DNA of 64,000 nucleotides from Mariannaea sp. PMI_226 (lineage: Eukaryota; Ascomycota; Sordariomycetes; Hypocreales; Nectriaceae). The stretch spans positions 62,001-126,000 of the forward strand of contig JANFOG010000007.1 in assembly GCA_024336345.1 (NCBI GenBank), read 5' to 3'. The translations under genes were made by a program, and so were the position numbers. Shown here in pieces: positions 10,592-20,955 of this stretch; the first letter of the stretch is position 1; each line of letters opens with the position of its first letter. The notes under the pieces were generated by a model. It saw nothing but the letters and a program-made list of their open reading frames with translations. It did not search any database and was not told the DNA's origin.

Positions 10592-11364
10592 ATGCCCGAG
10601 TCCAAGTTCGTCAGCAAACCCCTCTTTGGCGGCGCAATCGTCGCTGACCTCCCAGATCATTTTGGCGACGTTAGGTGAGTCCTCTCGCCCGGTTGGCGCA
10701 TAACCTCCTCACTTCCGAAGTCTTACATGCCCTGACAACAAAACGCTCTCCGCTCGCGCAGCGATCTTCGAGAAGTCCCCGATAACCAAGAAGTTTGGAT
10801 CGACAAAGATGGTTTCACGAGCATCATCTTCGACATCACCGAGCGAGTTGGTGGCTCCGGCTCTGGCCCCGAGATTGACGGCAAGGCCATGACAGCACAT
10901 CTTGAGGATATGGTCGGATCCGATATTGATACCGTGAGAATCTGGAATACGGCTGAGACCGAATTCAGTCGCCTCGAGTATGTTCAACTTCTAAAGATTT
11001 GTCAAGTGTCGCCACCACCCAAGCATTTAAACCGCTAACATGCCTGTCGCATCCTAGGCCCGGAAATCCCGCCTACGTCCTCATGTCCACCCAGACTCCC
11101 AAATCTCAACAGGCTCGCAATCCTTCCAACGCCCCCGATTTCACCGTCATCATAATGACTCTTCTGAGACTTGAAAAGCTCAAGACCGATATTCTCATTA
11201 CTGTCAATGTCCCCCACATCAAGGGTGAATATGACGAAGAAGAAGTCGCTCCTGAGCTCGGACGTAATGGCAAGCTAGTGGGCGACGCCATCGAGTATTC
11301 CGCCCAGATCTGGTCCTCGTTCAAGATCAAGGACTGGCGCTTGTTTGGGGAAGACCATAGCTGA
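10592..11364 (+). CDS. MOG1: Mog1, Ran GTPase-binding nuclear import factor
   Basis: The exons are 10592-10674, 10762-10977 and 11058-11364, giving 201 residues. The N-terminus LFGGAIVADLPDHFGDVSDL and the following REVPDNQEVWIDKDGFTS are typical of Mog1, and the C-terminal half (VLMSTQTP, VVNVPHIKGEYDEEE-like region, SFKIKDWRLFG) matches the family alpha/beta sandwich. Mog1 binds Ran/Gsp1, promotes nucleotide release and supports nuclear protein import; it acts in the nucleus. Length fits the usual 190-220 residues. Introns are GT-AG (GTGAGT and GTATGT 5' sites), in phases 2 and 2. The gene converges on the SprT-type protease gene. Confidence 0.92.
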
Positions 11365-11844
11365 AAATGAGATTGAGTCGTTGGATAGCAGGAGAAATAT
11401 TCGACAAGGAATTCAGAACGAAGGGACATAGGAAGATAAAGAGAGATCTTGAAAGCATCAACGAATTCGATGGATAGGTTTCTATCTAGCATATGATGAA
11501 TGTTACGACTGACACGGCCAATGCGTAATCATTTATAAGGAGTGATGGATATATGAGTTGGAGAGAGGGGAACCAAATAAATCTATCAAAGAAATGAACT
11601 GTATTTCATTTATTCTTATTCTGTGAACTGCCTCGGAGGACCACGCTAGAGAACATATGTCTTTAGTTGGAGAAACTGTCTGCACTAGAAGCTGGAGAGG
11701 CATATCTCGTCAAGCGGCAACCGCATAAACAGCCTTTGAACCCACTGCGATGTCCACGATTTTCCACATGGCATCACAAAATGTTGATATTTCTATTTTC
11801 ATCAAAGAATCCTGAGAAATAACAAAGGTGGACAATATCCAAGC
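11365..11844. other. Convergent 3' intergenic region, MOG1 and SprT gene
   Basis: These 480 bp between two convergent stop codons would hold both 3' untranslated regions. The sequence is AT-rich with several AATAAA-like stretches, for example AAATAAAT near 11574-11581. I see no gene in it. Confidence 0.55.
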
Positions 11845-13977
11845 TTAATCCTCAAGTGTAATATGCCCCAGTTTCTCAACCATGTTGTCGACTGTCATCT
11901 TGGCTTCCTTGCCTTCCTGTTTTGCCCACTTCTTCGCAATCAGTTTCATGACATCTTTCTGAGGACTCCCTGGATTCTCTCCCCTCACCACAGCCATTTG
12001 TTCCTTGACAAACGCCTGGTACCGGCTTGGCCCCTTTGGTGCCGCACCACCAGCTGCCTTCCCACGCGGCACAGGCTTCGTCTGCTGTAGTATGCCTTTG
12101 CAGCTTCCGCACCGGTGACGCTGCGGATCAATGCTCTTCGAGTGTCGCTTGAACTCTGAGCCGCAGTCATCACATGTCCAGATGTACTTGAAATCGATGT
12201 CGTAGCTGTGCTTGGTGGTAACATTGATGCCACGATCAGCAAATGTATTTGAGCATTTTGCGGCCCAGGCCTTGAATTCCTTCCCATGTGGATTGGTAGT
12301 TATACCGCTAACCATGAAGTTAGCCAGATGGCAGAATTCGTGAGCCAAAACATTGAGCAGACGATGCTCATCATCTATGACCTTTTCGGCCAGTTCGATG
12401 GATGAGTGGTGCTTGAATTCCACAGAGGCTTGTGTGCCATCGGCTCGGCGCGTACGAATCGTCTCCCGTCGCCAGCTCGCTCGTCCTGCGGTGGTATTGA
12501 GGGTCTTTGTCCAGACGAGTTTCACGCCACCTGTTGACTGGGCCAACTCAGCAATCTTGCCCTGCGTGATCTCGCGATCGAGCTCAGCAAGAAAGCTCTC
12601 GGCCAGGGTGTGTTTCCTGCTATCAAATGCCTTCTTGGTCTCCTTTTTCGGTAGTTTTTTCGGGCTCGGCTTTGCTGGACTTTTGGCCACGGGCGGGAGC
12701 AACAACTTCCTGGGCGAGTGCAAATCGTTCCAGTCATCAACAATATCTTGACTCCAAAAGTCGTCTGTACTGTGGTGATGGGGTGTTTGAGGAATGACTA
12801 TTCGTTTACTGGGTGATTTCAAGCCCCTCGTATCAGTTGCTTTAGGAGGTGTGCTCGGGGGTGTTGTGAATTGGTTGGATTTCGTAGATGTCTCGTTGTC
12901 GTCCGAAAAGTCTTGAAGCTGTAGTCGAAGCTGAGATAAGGCATCTGCAAGATCAGACGCGGTGGCTTTGAGTGTGGAAGCTTTAGAGCTCTCGTCTGGT
13001 TTGTGCACTTCTCGTGACTTCTTCCCGGTACTTGTCTTATTTTTGGAGGGGATATCCGTTCCTGATGAGAGGCTTCTCTGCTGGCTAGTCCCCGAAACCT
13101 TGCGTTGTGGAAGTAATATCTTAGATGCGAGGGGAGGAGGGATATCCGCTGTTGCGGAAGGCACCCTACGTGACTGCGAAGACTTTCGACTCTGTGCCAC
13201 AGTACCTGGCTTTAACTTGAATTGCTTGCTTGGTTGCAGGGGGGACTCGTCGAAATCGGAATCCACATCAGAATGACTGAAATCAGAGGTGTCCTCATCA
13301 GCAGTTTTGTATATGCTAGGGTCATTAGCCTCCTCGTTTTGGTCCGTTTCTGTATCTAAATCACTCTTCAGATCCTTTGGGGAGTCTGATGTATTTGACT
13401 TCCCCTTTACAGGTTCATCTGAAGCATGCTGCTCCGTTTTTTGACTAGAATCTGGAGCTGAGCAGGTGTTTCTTTTCCGCAAAGTTCGAATTCTTGTCAG
13501 CAGTGTTTCCTCTTCTGAGCTGCTGGCTTCGTCACTATCATCCTCCGATTCCTCCACAACTCGTTGCCGCGCCCGACGTGATCTTAGCACATGCTGTTGA
13601 GGCTCATCAGGCTCATCACTTTCAGATTCCGAATGAGATGGCGGGCTTGTGGTTGATGTTGGCTCAGGCACTTGCTTTACTCTAGGTCGTGATCCCGTCT
13701 TCCTCGCTTCCTCGGCCCCCTGCGTTTTCTCAGATTTTTCAGGACACCATCTTTGGAAGAGTGGGTTTGTGGCCGTTTGAGTCGGCTCACCACCAAGCTT
13801 TCGCACTCTGCGCACTCCAGTCTTGGAAGAAGTGGGTTTGGGGGCCAGTGGCTTCGCCTCAGCCTTACCAATTGGCTTGGACTCCTTTGTCGACCTCTTG
13901 CCGGATTTTTGGAGCAGGATCTTCAGGTCTGGAAGCTCATCGTCGCTGGAGGGACAGCATTCTACCAGGCGAGCCAT
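11845..13977 (-). CDS. SprT-like metalloprotease with zinc ribbon and HMG box (GCNA-type)
   Basis: A single exon of 710 residues starts at the ATG at 13977. Roughly the first 480 residues are low-complexity, rich in Ser, Asp, Glu and Lys, with long acidic patches, as in disordered regions. The SprT-like domain follows, with the zinc-protease motif LAHEFCHLANF (HEFCH at about 546-550) and a likely third His about 13 residues on (NPHGKEF). Next is a zinc ribbon with two Cys pairs (TCDDCGSEF, HRCGSCKG; about 597-626). The C-terminus is an HMG-box-like segment (PKGPSRYQAFVKEQM ... IAKKWAKQEGKE). This domain order matches the GCNA/ACRC group and its fungal HMG-box relatives, implicated in proteolysis of DNA-protein crosslinks with SUMO-directed recruitment. 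Enzymatic role is inferred from the intact motif; the orthology label could shift towards Wss1/Spartan-like enzymes, but those lack this HMG tail. Confidence 0.85.
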   Translation of the reverse strand: MARLVECCPSSDDELPDLKILLQKSGKRSTKESKPIGKAEAKPLAPKPTSSKTGVRRVRKLGGEPTQTATNPLFQRWCPEKSEKTQGAEEARKTGSRPRVKQVPEPTSTTSPPSHSESESDEPDEPQQHVLRSRRARQRVVEESEDDSDEASSSEEETLLTRIRTLRKRNTCSAPDSSQKTEQHASDEPVKGKSNTSDSPKDLKSDLDTETDQNEEANDPSIYKTADEDTSDFSHSDVDSDFDESPLQPSKQFKLKPGTVAQSRKSSQSRRVPSATADIPPPLASKILLPQRKVSGTSQQRSLSSGTDIPSKNKTSTGKKSREVHKPDESSKASTLKATASDLADALSQLRLQLQDFSDDNETSTKSNQFTTPPSTPPKATDTRGLKSPSKRIVIPQTPHHHSTDDFWSQDIVDDWNDLHSPRKLLLPPVAKSPAKPSPKKLPKKETKKAFDSRKHTLAESFLAELDREITQGKIAELAQSTGGVKLVWTKTLNTTAGRASWRRETIRTRRADGTQASVEFKHHSSIELAEKVIDDEHRLLNVLAHEFCHLANFMVSGITTNPHGKEFKAWAAKCSNTFADRGINVTTKHSYDIDFKYIWTCDDCGSEFKRHSKSIDPQRHRCGSCKGILQQTKPVPRGKAAGGAAPKGPSRYQAFVKEQMAVVRGENPGSPQKDVMKLIAKKWAKQEGKEAKMTVDNMVEKLGHITLED

Positions 13978-16042
13978 GGTGGAGATGCGGCGTGCGTATT
14001 GGTATGGCTAGTGTAAGTGGTAATGATTGCTGCTGTTATATTCGGCTGCTCTCTGGTACTGGTATGTGGAATCAATAAAGCTGCAAGCTAATATGGCATT
14101 GTGCTGGGCGTGTAATCAGAGGTAGTGAGAGTTCCATGTAGACATCCCTGTCTCCGTATGTCGTAATATTATCACTGGCACCGTAATTGAGGAAGTGAAA
14201 TGTCCAGTTCCTAACTCGGCGTGGCCATATTGTTGCGTTTCAAACTTGGCATGATTACATAGCTCCATGGTGAGGTTTGGAGGCGTTACCCAGGGCAACT
14301 GAAGTTTTGAACGGAGTCTGGAATACCAGTCTCAGCTTAAACGGTTTCCTATTTCGGCAAGCATCACGTGCTCGCTATAACTCCAATCTTATTGACAGAA
14401 ATGGAATGCCCATGACCAATCAGGGCACAGTCGAGAAGCCTGATACTGAGACACAGTCGTTTGCATCAGATATTTTATCATGAGGGTCCCTGGGCCTACC
14501 TGGGTACCTACGCGTGTCGAAAGGCTGGAGGAATGAACGGAAATTCCTTACCGGCCAGATCAGCCTCAATCGAAAAGGATATCTTAGGGTCTAGCATGGA
14601 ACGGTTAATACCGCCACAAACGGTGATTAGTACACAAAATGTCTCTATTTATAGATCAAAGCATATCTCAAGTGCGATTTCAAGTGCATTCCTCTGGTAC
14701 AAGTTATGTAGCAATACTAATCGCACATCTCTTCTGCCCATCAATATCTTATGTAGATATGTACTGCGCACTACCTATGGTTATCACAGATGGAGGCTTC
14801 ACTAATTACACGATAATCTAATTATGGAAACCAAGGCCCAAACCTGTGCCGAGACTAGACCTTTAGCAGTAGCATCGATAAGAACCACATCGTGTGCGTA
14901 GTATCTGCGGAATGGACACGGGACGGTACGGTTACGTCCCCCATCATATCATTTTTCTGGGAGGTGTGGGATTGATAGGTACTGACGTTCTATGAAAACG
15001 ATTCAAACACTACTTGACCACAAGACGAAGGATCCACGCAGAGCAAAATGATGACTCCTGTCAGTTTTCAGTATGCATGAAGGTATATATCACGTGGACT
15101 CATCATGGTAAGTCATTCATATTTGGCTTGTGCATCAATCAACGTTTCTAGAGGATCGCATATTATAACCCCCCCAATCTTCTGCATGATTAGGGCCTTG
15201 TTGAATCAGTCCTTGGGCGATGGTCAGAATACATACGAGCACTATACACATTTATTAAGTTGACATCAATATACTATGTAGGTAGTTTATTGCTGACTGC
15301 GTGTCCTACATAACCTTGGTAAGGAAGGGGAATAAATGGGAGAAAAGGGGGTGGCCACCAGAGAGCTCCACTACTAGTTTGGGAGTTATTAAACCCAACC
15401 ATTGATTGAACCCCCGGCCAAATAACATGACTGCCAAGGCATCACTGTGTCATCGAATCACCGGATGTTCCGTGATTTTATTGACGCGGACAGGATCGAG
15501 AGAAGGCGACGTGCTGCCAGACTGATAGCGGCGAGGAAATCCTTGTTGGCGAATGCCGACCGATATCCCTCATAACCTGGTGTCACTTCCCATACCATCC
15601 TGTCACATTTTGACAATGCTGATCTGTACTTTGTCCACAGAGGATTTATCTGACTACTCCATTTTATCAGAGATCGTGGCGGCTTGGCAGCACAGTCTAT
15701 CTTCCTGTCCCGTTGATGGCTTGACGCGGGTCGTCCCCTGCATACATAGCAGAGTCGCTAGCACGACGGATATCTGCGCCAGATTTCTTGACATTCGAGG
15801 ACAGAGATTTCTAAGCAGCTTTCTCATTGCCCCTTCTCGAAATCCACATGGGAATGACTTGCTCCAAACCAACCATGCCAAACCCAGAAAGAAAGAACAC
15901 CCCCCCTAAAAGGCGGTCCAGGATAATATGACACTATCCACACCTTCTTTATCGCTAGACTGAATACTTCTTATGTACTATGGTACTCCTGAGGATTAGG
16001 ATCCGGATTGTGCGGTGGGATTGCCTCTTCAAGCTCGGGGCC
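13978..16042. other. Gene-poor sequence upstream of the SprT gene
   Basis: The first few hundred bases hold the promoter of the minus-strand protease gene. The remainder is moderately AT-rich with only short, overlapping open frames on both strands and no recognisable domain. The frames around 15553-15909 (+) and 15654-15881 (-) are mirror shadows of each other, so neither is called. I see no RNA gene. Confidence 0.5.
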
Positions 16043-16563
16043 TCATGCTGGTGGAACAAGGCACCACCCTGGTTTAGGGCGAACAGGGCCAGACGGAAAG
16101 GCGGGTGTGCTTGAGAAAGAGGAGACAACTGGCAGTGTAACATCATGAAAGTTGTACTCGTCATCGATATGCTGTTCACCTTGTATTGAAGGCGAATACT
16201 CGACGTTTGGAGAGCCTGTAGAACGAACAACGCTTTGCTGTTATGCAAAAAAAAAAGTGCCAACCTGAAGCAGTCAGTGCCTTGAATATCGTTAGGTTTA
16301 CGAATCCCGCATTTTTTTATACTCTTTTTTTTTCCTTTCTTTTTTCTTGTGAATATTGAACAAAGTACGGAGGATGTACTCTGTATTCGTTCGCTTATCG
16401 AGTGTGATCCGGAGTAGTTACGCAGTCTGTTGGACTGATTCTGGGACGCGTGCGCGTAGCCCTCCATACCGCCCTCTGTTCCTGCATGCCATGGGGTCTC
16501 ATGCAGCCGTAGTTCGAGCCCGGCTAAGAAGTGGGAAGGCTTCCTGCACGTTGCCAAGAACAT
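16043..16563 (-). pseudogene. Doubtful two-exon gene or decayed gene relic
   Basis: A possible model has exon 1 at 16563-16380 and exon 2 at 16215-16043, joined in frame through a 164-nt intron (A|GTACAT ... GTTCTACAG) to 118 residues. Exon 2 reads like protein rather than chance (YSPSIQGEQHIDDEYNFHDV, then a Ser/Pro-rich end and a TGA). The same frame stays open beyond that TGA for 23 more codons (GPELEEAIPPHNPDPNPQEY). Upstream of the ATG the frame is also open to about 16668 and includes FFKCDSPP. Together this suggests an eroded, longer Ser/Pro-rich gene, possibly once with a zinc finger. I recognise no family. It could equally be a genuine short gene or noise. Confidence 0.25.
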
Positions 16564-19500
16564 CAAACGCGGCCACGGAGGACTGTCACACTTGAAAAAG
16601 CTCCTACCAGAGACTGGAATTTCATGTCCACCAAGGATTTGCGAAATAGGGAATCCCCCGGCTCCGCCTCAGTGAGAACTTATCTGAAACGTGACATCCC
16701 ACGGACTCTAGGGACGGCATTAACTTCTGCGACAGTTGCACTACAACCCCAACCTCTGAATGGATTGGTGTGTGTAGTTACCGGGGAACCTCTGCTTTCT
16801 GTGTAGCATGTCTCACGAGTGAACGGGATCGGTCTTTGTTCCTAGAAATTGTGCAGATGCTGTGCATGACCATCTTGGTAAAATTGCACACTGGTAGACT
16901 TGAATGGGATACAAGACAAGAAGGACGGAAATAGCTATGAGTGAAAGACGAGACAGTAATCTGTATTGGAATAAAGATTATTTTTATCTCAGATTCCTTG
17001 CAGGTCCTGACCTAATGACCTGTGCCATCACTGCTAGTGGAATCTTGGTAGAGCAGGTATTCTGAGTAGGCCCATGCCTAGCTGGGATGCTTAGACCTGA
17101 GCAAGCCAAGTACCTAGCTGGGTAGGACTGAAAAATGATCAAACTGCATGTACACAGTGTTCTTTACAAGGCGACTCTATTCAAAATTAATTAATAATTA
17201 ATAAGTCGTCTTTTTCTGGTAGACGGAAGACGGGCGCTACTAGGATCAAAGGGCGCTAAAGAGATTCTCTAGGATACTAGGAGAGTTGTATGTAAATAAC
17301 AAGAGCTTGCGAAAAGCAATCATAATTGAAAGCAAGAAACGATATGGACGTGGTGGAGGACGAATTATGCCCCAACCTTATATGTTGGTTAGCACGCGCC
17401 ATACAAGGTCTCGCTTCTCAATAATGACGTGAATAATCTGATGAGAGACAGACTCTGCAATCCAAAACACCATGCACCAACTGATATCATATGTTACCTG
17501 CATGCCAAATTTACCACGTCGACAGGATTGGAATCGAAATAGAAAGGCATTGGATTAGGAAAGCAAAGCCATATCGGTTCGGCGCAGCGTCTTTGGAGAG
17601 CCAGGTCTAGCAACGACTCAGGTACTGTAAGGGAGAGGCATACGTATGAATTACAAAGTGATCAGCATGGAGGAAAAACCGGTTTGGTGGACTGGCCTTG
17701 CTCTTCCTGCGCCAGCATTAAGACCAACAATATTATCCAAAGATGTCCAGGAGACTTTGTTCATGTTTTATTAGCACCGGGTCTTATCAATATGTGTGTG
17801 CAGCCTCTCGGACCTATTGCTTTAGATCGATAAAAGACAACACCATCTTGAATGCATGCTGACGTCTGGTTCCATCTTTGCTGTGTTGATACGAAGTCCA
17901 ATGTGGGGTTTCGTACTTAGTCCAGCAACTCTCCCGTGTTGACGATTCCTTCATTGGAATAGGTACTATTGAGGATTAGACTTTCTCTTTCATTTCTTTT
18001 CCCTCTTCCCTCCTCTCTACTCCCTTCACTACTATATAATTTCAGACTAGTATGTATGTACGGATTACTCTGCAAGACGCCCGGAAACTCCGTTCGAGCA
18101 GCCATATTCCCGGACTATATTAAGTATTATTAGTCCCAAGTCCCAAAAGGAACCGAAAAAAAAAATAGCCCATCTGACGGGCGAAGCCCTTCCTGGATAT
18201 CCGGACGCGCCGTTCAGGGGCGTCGTGGCCATGCGGGGCCTCTCCTGGGGCAGTTGGCTGTCAAGGGGGGGAGGGGAAACACGGGGCCCAATGAAAGGTG
18301 GGTGTCGGACGATTCCAAGGCTCTTTCAATCCTCTTGGTACCTGCATGGTACTTGGAGGCCACCCACCGGCCGAGGCACAGACCAGTGGCCTCTCTGCAG
18401 TCAATCCGTGGCTTCCAAGGTGTGTGAGTTTACCGGCTCCCTGATTGACCGCTGACTGCCCGCCTACATGACGCTGCTGGAATTAGGTATGCACAGCCCG
18501 ACTACTGTATTACAGAGCACCTTTGGTGGTGGCGATTGATCTTACATCCCGCCGATCATTTAGTGGACAACCATTGGCCGCATCCCGAGAAATTCAGCAA
18601 GGCAGGGATAGCACAGGGGGGGAGAGGGGGGGGGGATTTCAACTGAGTCCTTCCCATGTACGGAGTACTATGGTACAGTACGGAATACTATGTACAGGTG
18701 CGGAGTTTTGGAGGACGATGAATGCACTTGAACATGGCGTGTCCTGCGCCCCTTCCCAGCCTCCAGATCGGAAACCTCCACTGAAAAGGGAGCAAAGGGG
18801 CCAGCCTCCAGCGGATAACATTGGTGAATGAAGCGGCGAAAGCTCACCGGGGAGTCACTAAAATGTATCGGTAGCAAGTAAAGATTACGGAGCAGTCCGA
18901 TCCATAGCCAACCTCTCAGCCTAACTCAACTATGCTTCGTCAAAGACAGGTCCTTCTTCTCGGCTCCTCTATAACTCTCCCCTACAGAGCCTTGAGGGGC
19001 ATTCTGGAGACTTTTGTGGATGCCTCTAACCCGGCTTTACTGTATCCCTGCCCAGCCCCCCCTTGTTTGCTGTTTGGGGCCGTCTTGGGACTGTCACTGG
19101 CCGGCGTTGGTTCCAACTTTTTTTTTTACTGTGTAGGTGTAACTGGGTACTGTACGTTCCAGAGTAGGTAGGTAGTCTTTAGCGTCCCACCAGCTTTTAC
19201 TCTGCCGAGTGAATCGACACTTTTTCGTCCACTGTCGATTTATGACCGGTTGACGAAGTCTTTCATACTGTGCGTAAGAGGATGTTCCCTTTATCTCTGA
19301 TAAGCAGTGTCTCCGATTTTTGCGTTGGTAAATGCATTGAAGATGAGGGCTGAAACCAAGTTCAAGTGAGAGCTACCAACGCTACGTAGACATCCGTAGT
19401 AACTAATCCGCAAACCAGGGAACCTTCAGGTTTGGTAGGCATCGACACGAGTTAGCGAGGTACGGATTATGTACCAAACTAGGAACATTGGGCTTCCAAC

Positions 19501-19880
19501 CACGGATGAGTTTCGGGAAGTCAATCTGTATGCCATGAGTGTACTGGCAAGCATTTGTTTCCATTCCTTCTTCCTTGGTACAGATTAGTCAGGCGCTACA
19601 AGAGCTTGCCGTTGAATTAGGGAGCTCCCTCACCCGTCGCTGATAGCTTAAGCAACGACGCAACTACCAGAGTGCGTAAGGTAATTACTCACTACACACA
19701 GGCATTACAGACAACGAAACTCCGTCTTTCTTTTTTAAGATCACTGTGTTGACCAGGCTGGGTGCCGAAAAGATCCAATCCATCTACTTACCCACTGTCT
19801 CCATGGAACTGGGGCCGTATTGAAGGGAGGACAGTTGCATGGTACGCAGCACATCTATGCTGGCCCCTGCTATTTGCCGC
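16564..19880. other. Gene-poor intergenic sequence upstream of FKS1 (distal part)
   Basis: I find no gene with support in this stretch. It includes an ATTAATTAATAATTAATAA-type tract near 17187-17205, G-rich runs at about 18616-18635, a pair of near-identical 19-20-bp copies around TACGGAGTACTATG (18659-18697), and TAGGTAGGTAG near 19164-19175. Short open frames at 18225-18455 and 18523-18831 have no recognisable content. The space may hold distal regulatory sequence for FKS1 or an unannotated transcript that cannot be seen from sequence alone. Confidence 0.5.
18659..18697. repeat. Short imperfect direct repeat of a TACGGAGTA-type element
   Basis: Two adjacent copies, TACGGAGTACTATGGTACAG (18659-18678) and TACGGAATACTATGTACAG (18679-18697), differ at one base and one indel. 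Related TACGGAGTA or its complement also occur near 46492 and 47706, always between genes. Confidence 0.7.
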
Positions 19881-20786
19881 TTGATGCGCTATCCCCACAT
19901 CCGCCCACCCCCCCTCACATTCTCATCCTCTCACACTCCCAGCTGCACCAAGCACCAACGAGCACTCCCCTTTGCCTGACCTCACCACTTTGTCACCACT
20001 CCCTCCCTCCCTTCTCCTTCGTCCGTCTGCATTTTCCTCCTCCTACTCCCTCTCCAAGTAGTTGGCTTTCTTGTCTGTCAAAACCCTTTTCCTCATTTTT
20101 CCCCTTGTGTTTTCATGAGCGTTCCGGGAGGAAAGCCAAAGCCAGTCGCTTCCTGCATCTCTTTGCCTGTTGGGAATCAACGTCCATCCAGTACGGACAC
20201 CACTCGCTTCTAATCTTTCTTCCATTCCCTGATAATTTCCCACTTCAATCCACATCCGCCTCCCCATTCACACCCCCTTGCGAGTCCAGGTACCTATTCC
20301 ACAGTGGTCCCAGTCCGCGCGCGCAAAGCCACCCCCCGGATCAGAACAGAATAACTCGGCACCAAGACAGTCCAGTGTTTCCTCCTCCCCGTCAAAATCC
20401 ATCTCCTTCCTCTTCCTTGCTTCGTCATTGAACTCAAGGCACCACGACATTCCTTTATTTTTTTCTGGTCCTATTCTGACCTTGACAATACACGAGGCGA
20501 CCATTTTGCCGCCCGAATACTCGCGCACTACGTTCGCTCCCATTCCCCAGCAAGGTTGATTCATCCCTCGATCACCCTTCCTTACGCTCACTCAGGATTT
20601 CAACCACTCAGATCAAAGACCAAGGCACCACAATTTCGGTCTGCAGCTTTGCTTGTTCTTTTCTTGGCCAACCATCCGCACACGCAAGTAAACAACATAT
20701 TACTCGATCTCTCGTTTTTGCCGACTACACTTGTTTACATCGTATCCGTTCGTTGTCTGGATCATTATTCCCATGTTCGCCTCGAG
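19881..20786 (+). promoter_or_regulatory. Pyrimidine-rich promoter and leader region of FKS1
   Basis: The plus strand is markedly C/T-rich with many CCTCCC, TCTTTC and CACTCC runs, as is common in strong promoters and transcription-start regions of filamentous ascomycetes. A frame at 19820-20431 is open only because of this composition and encodes a His/Pro/Ser-rich string with no domain. The exact transcription start cannot be placed. Confidence 0.45.
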
Positions 20787-20937
20787 GTGAGTTGATCTTG
20801 AGTTTATGAAGTCTTGGGACTTTGACAACATGGTCTCTACTTTTTGTTGCCGAATTTACTCGGGTGTCCTATAACCTTATGAAAACATCCGACATCTTTT
20901 GTTGTCTTCACGTTACTAATTCGGTGGGATTGCCTAG
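20787..20937 (+). other. Probable 5'-untranslated intron of FKS1
   Basis: The stretch begins CTCGAG|GTGAGT and ends with a branch-like ACTAAT (20923-20928) and TTGCCTAG|ATAAC, 18 bp before the FKS1 start codon. The signals match those of the coding introns in this window. It is inferred from sequence only. Confidence 0.6.
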
Positions 20938-20955
20938 ATAACTTGATCAAGTATC

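Noticed and set aside
16508..16525. AGTTCGAGCCCGG, resembling a tRNA B box
   Set aside because: No matching A box or acceptor stem at the right distance, and no cloverleaf can be drawn.
15955..16566. Unspliced 203-codon minus-strand frame near 16 kb
   Set aside because: It runs through homopolymer-derived Lys stretches; the coding-like part lies in another frame, better explained by a spliced or decayed gene.
19820..20431. 203-codon frame upstream of FKS1
   Set aside because: Composition artefact of a pyrimidine-rich promoter; His/Pro/Ser string with no domain.
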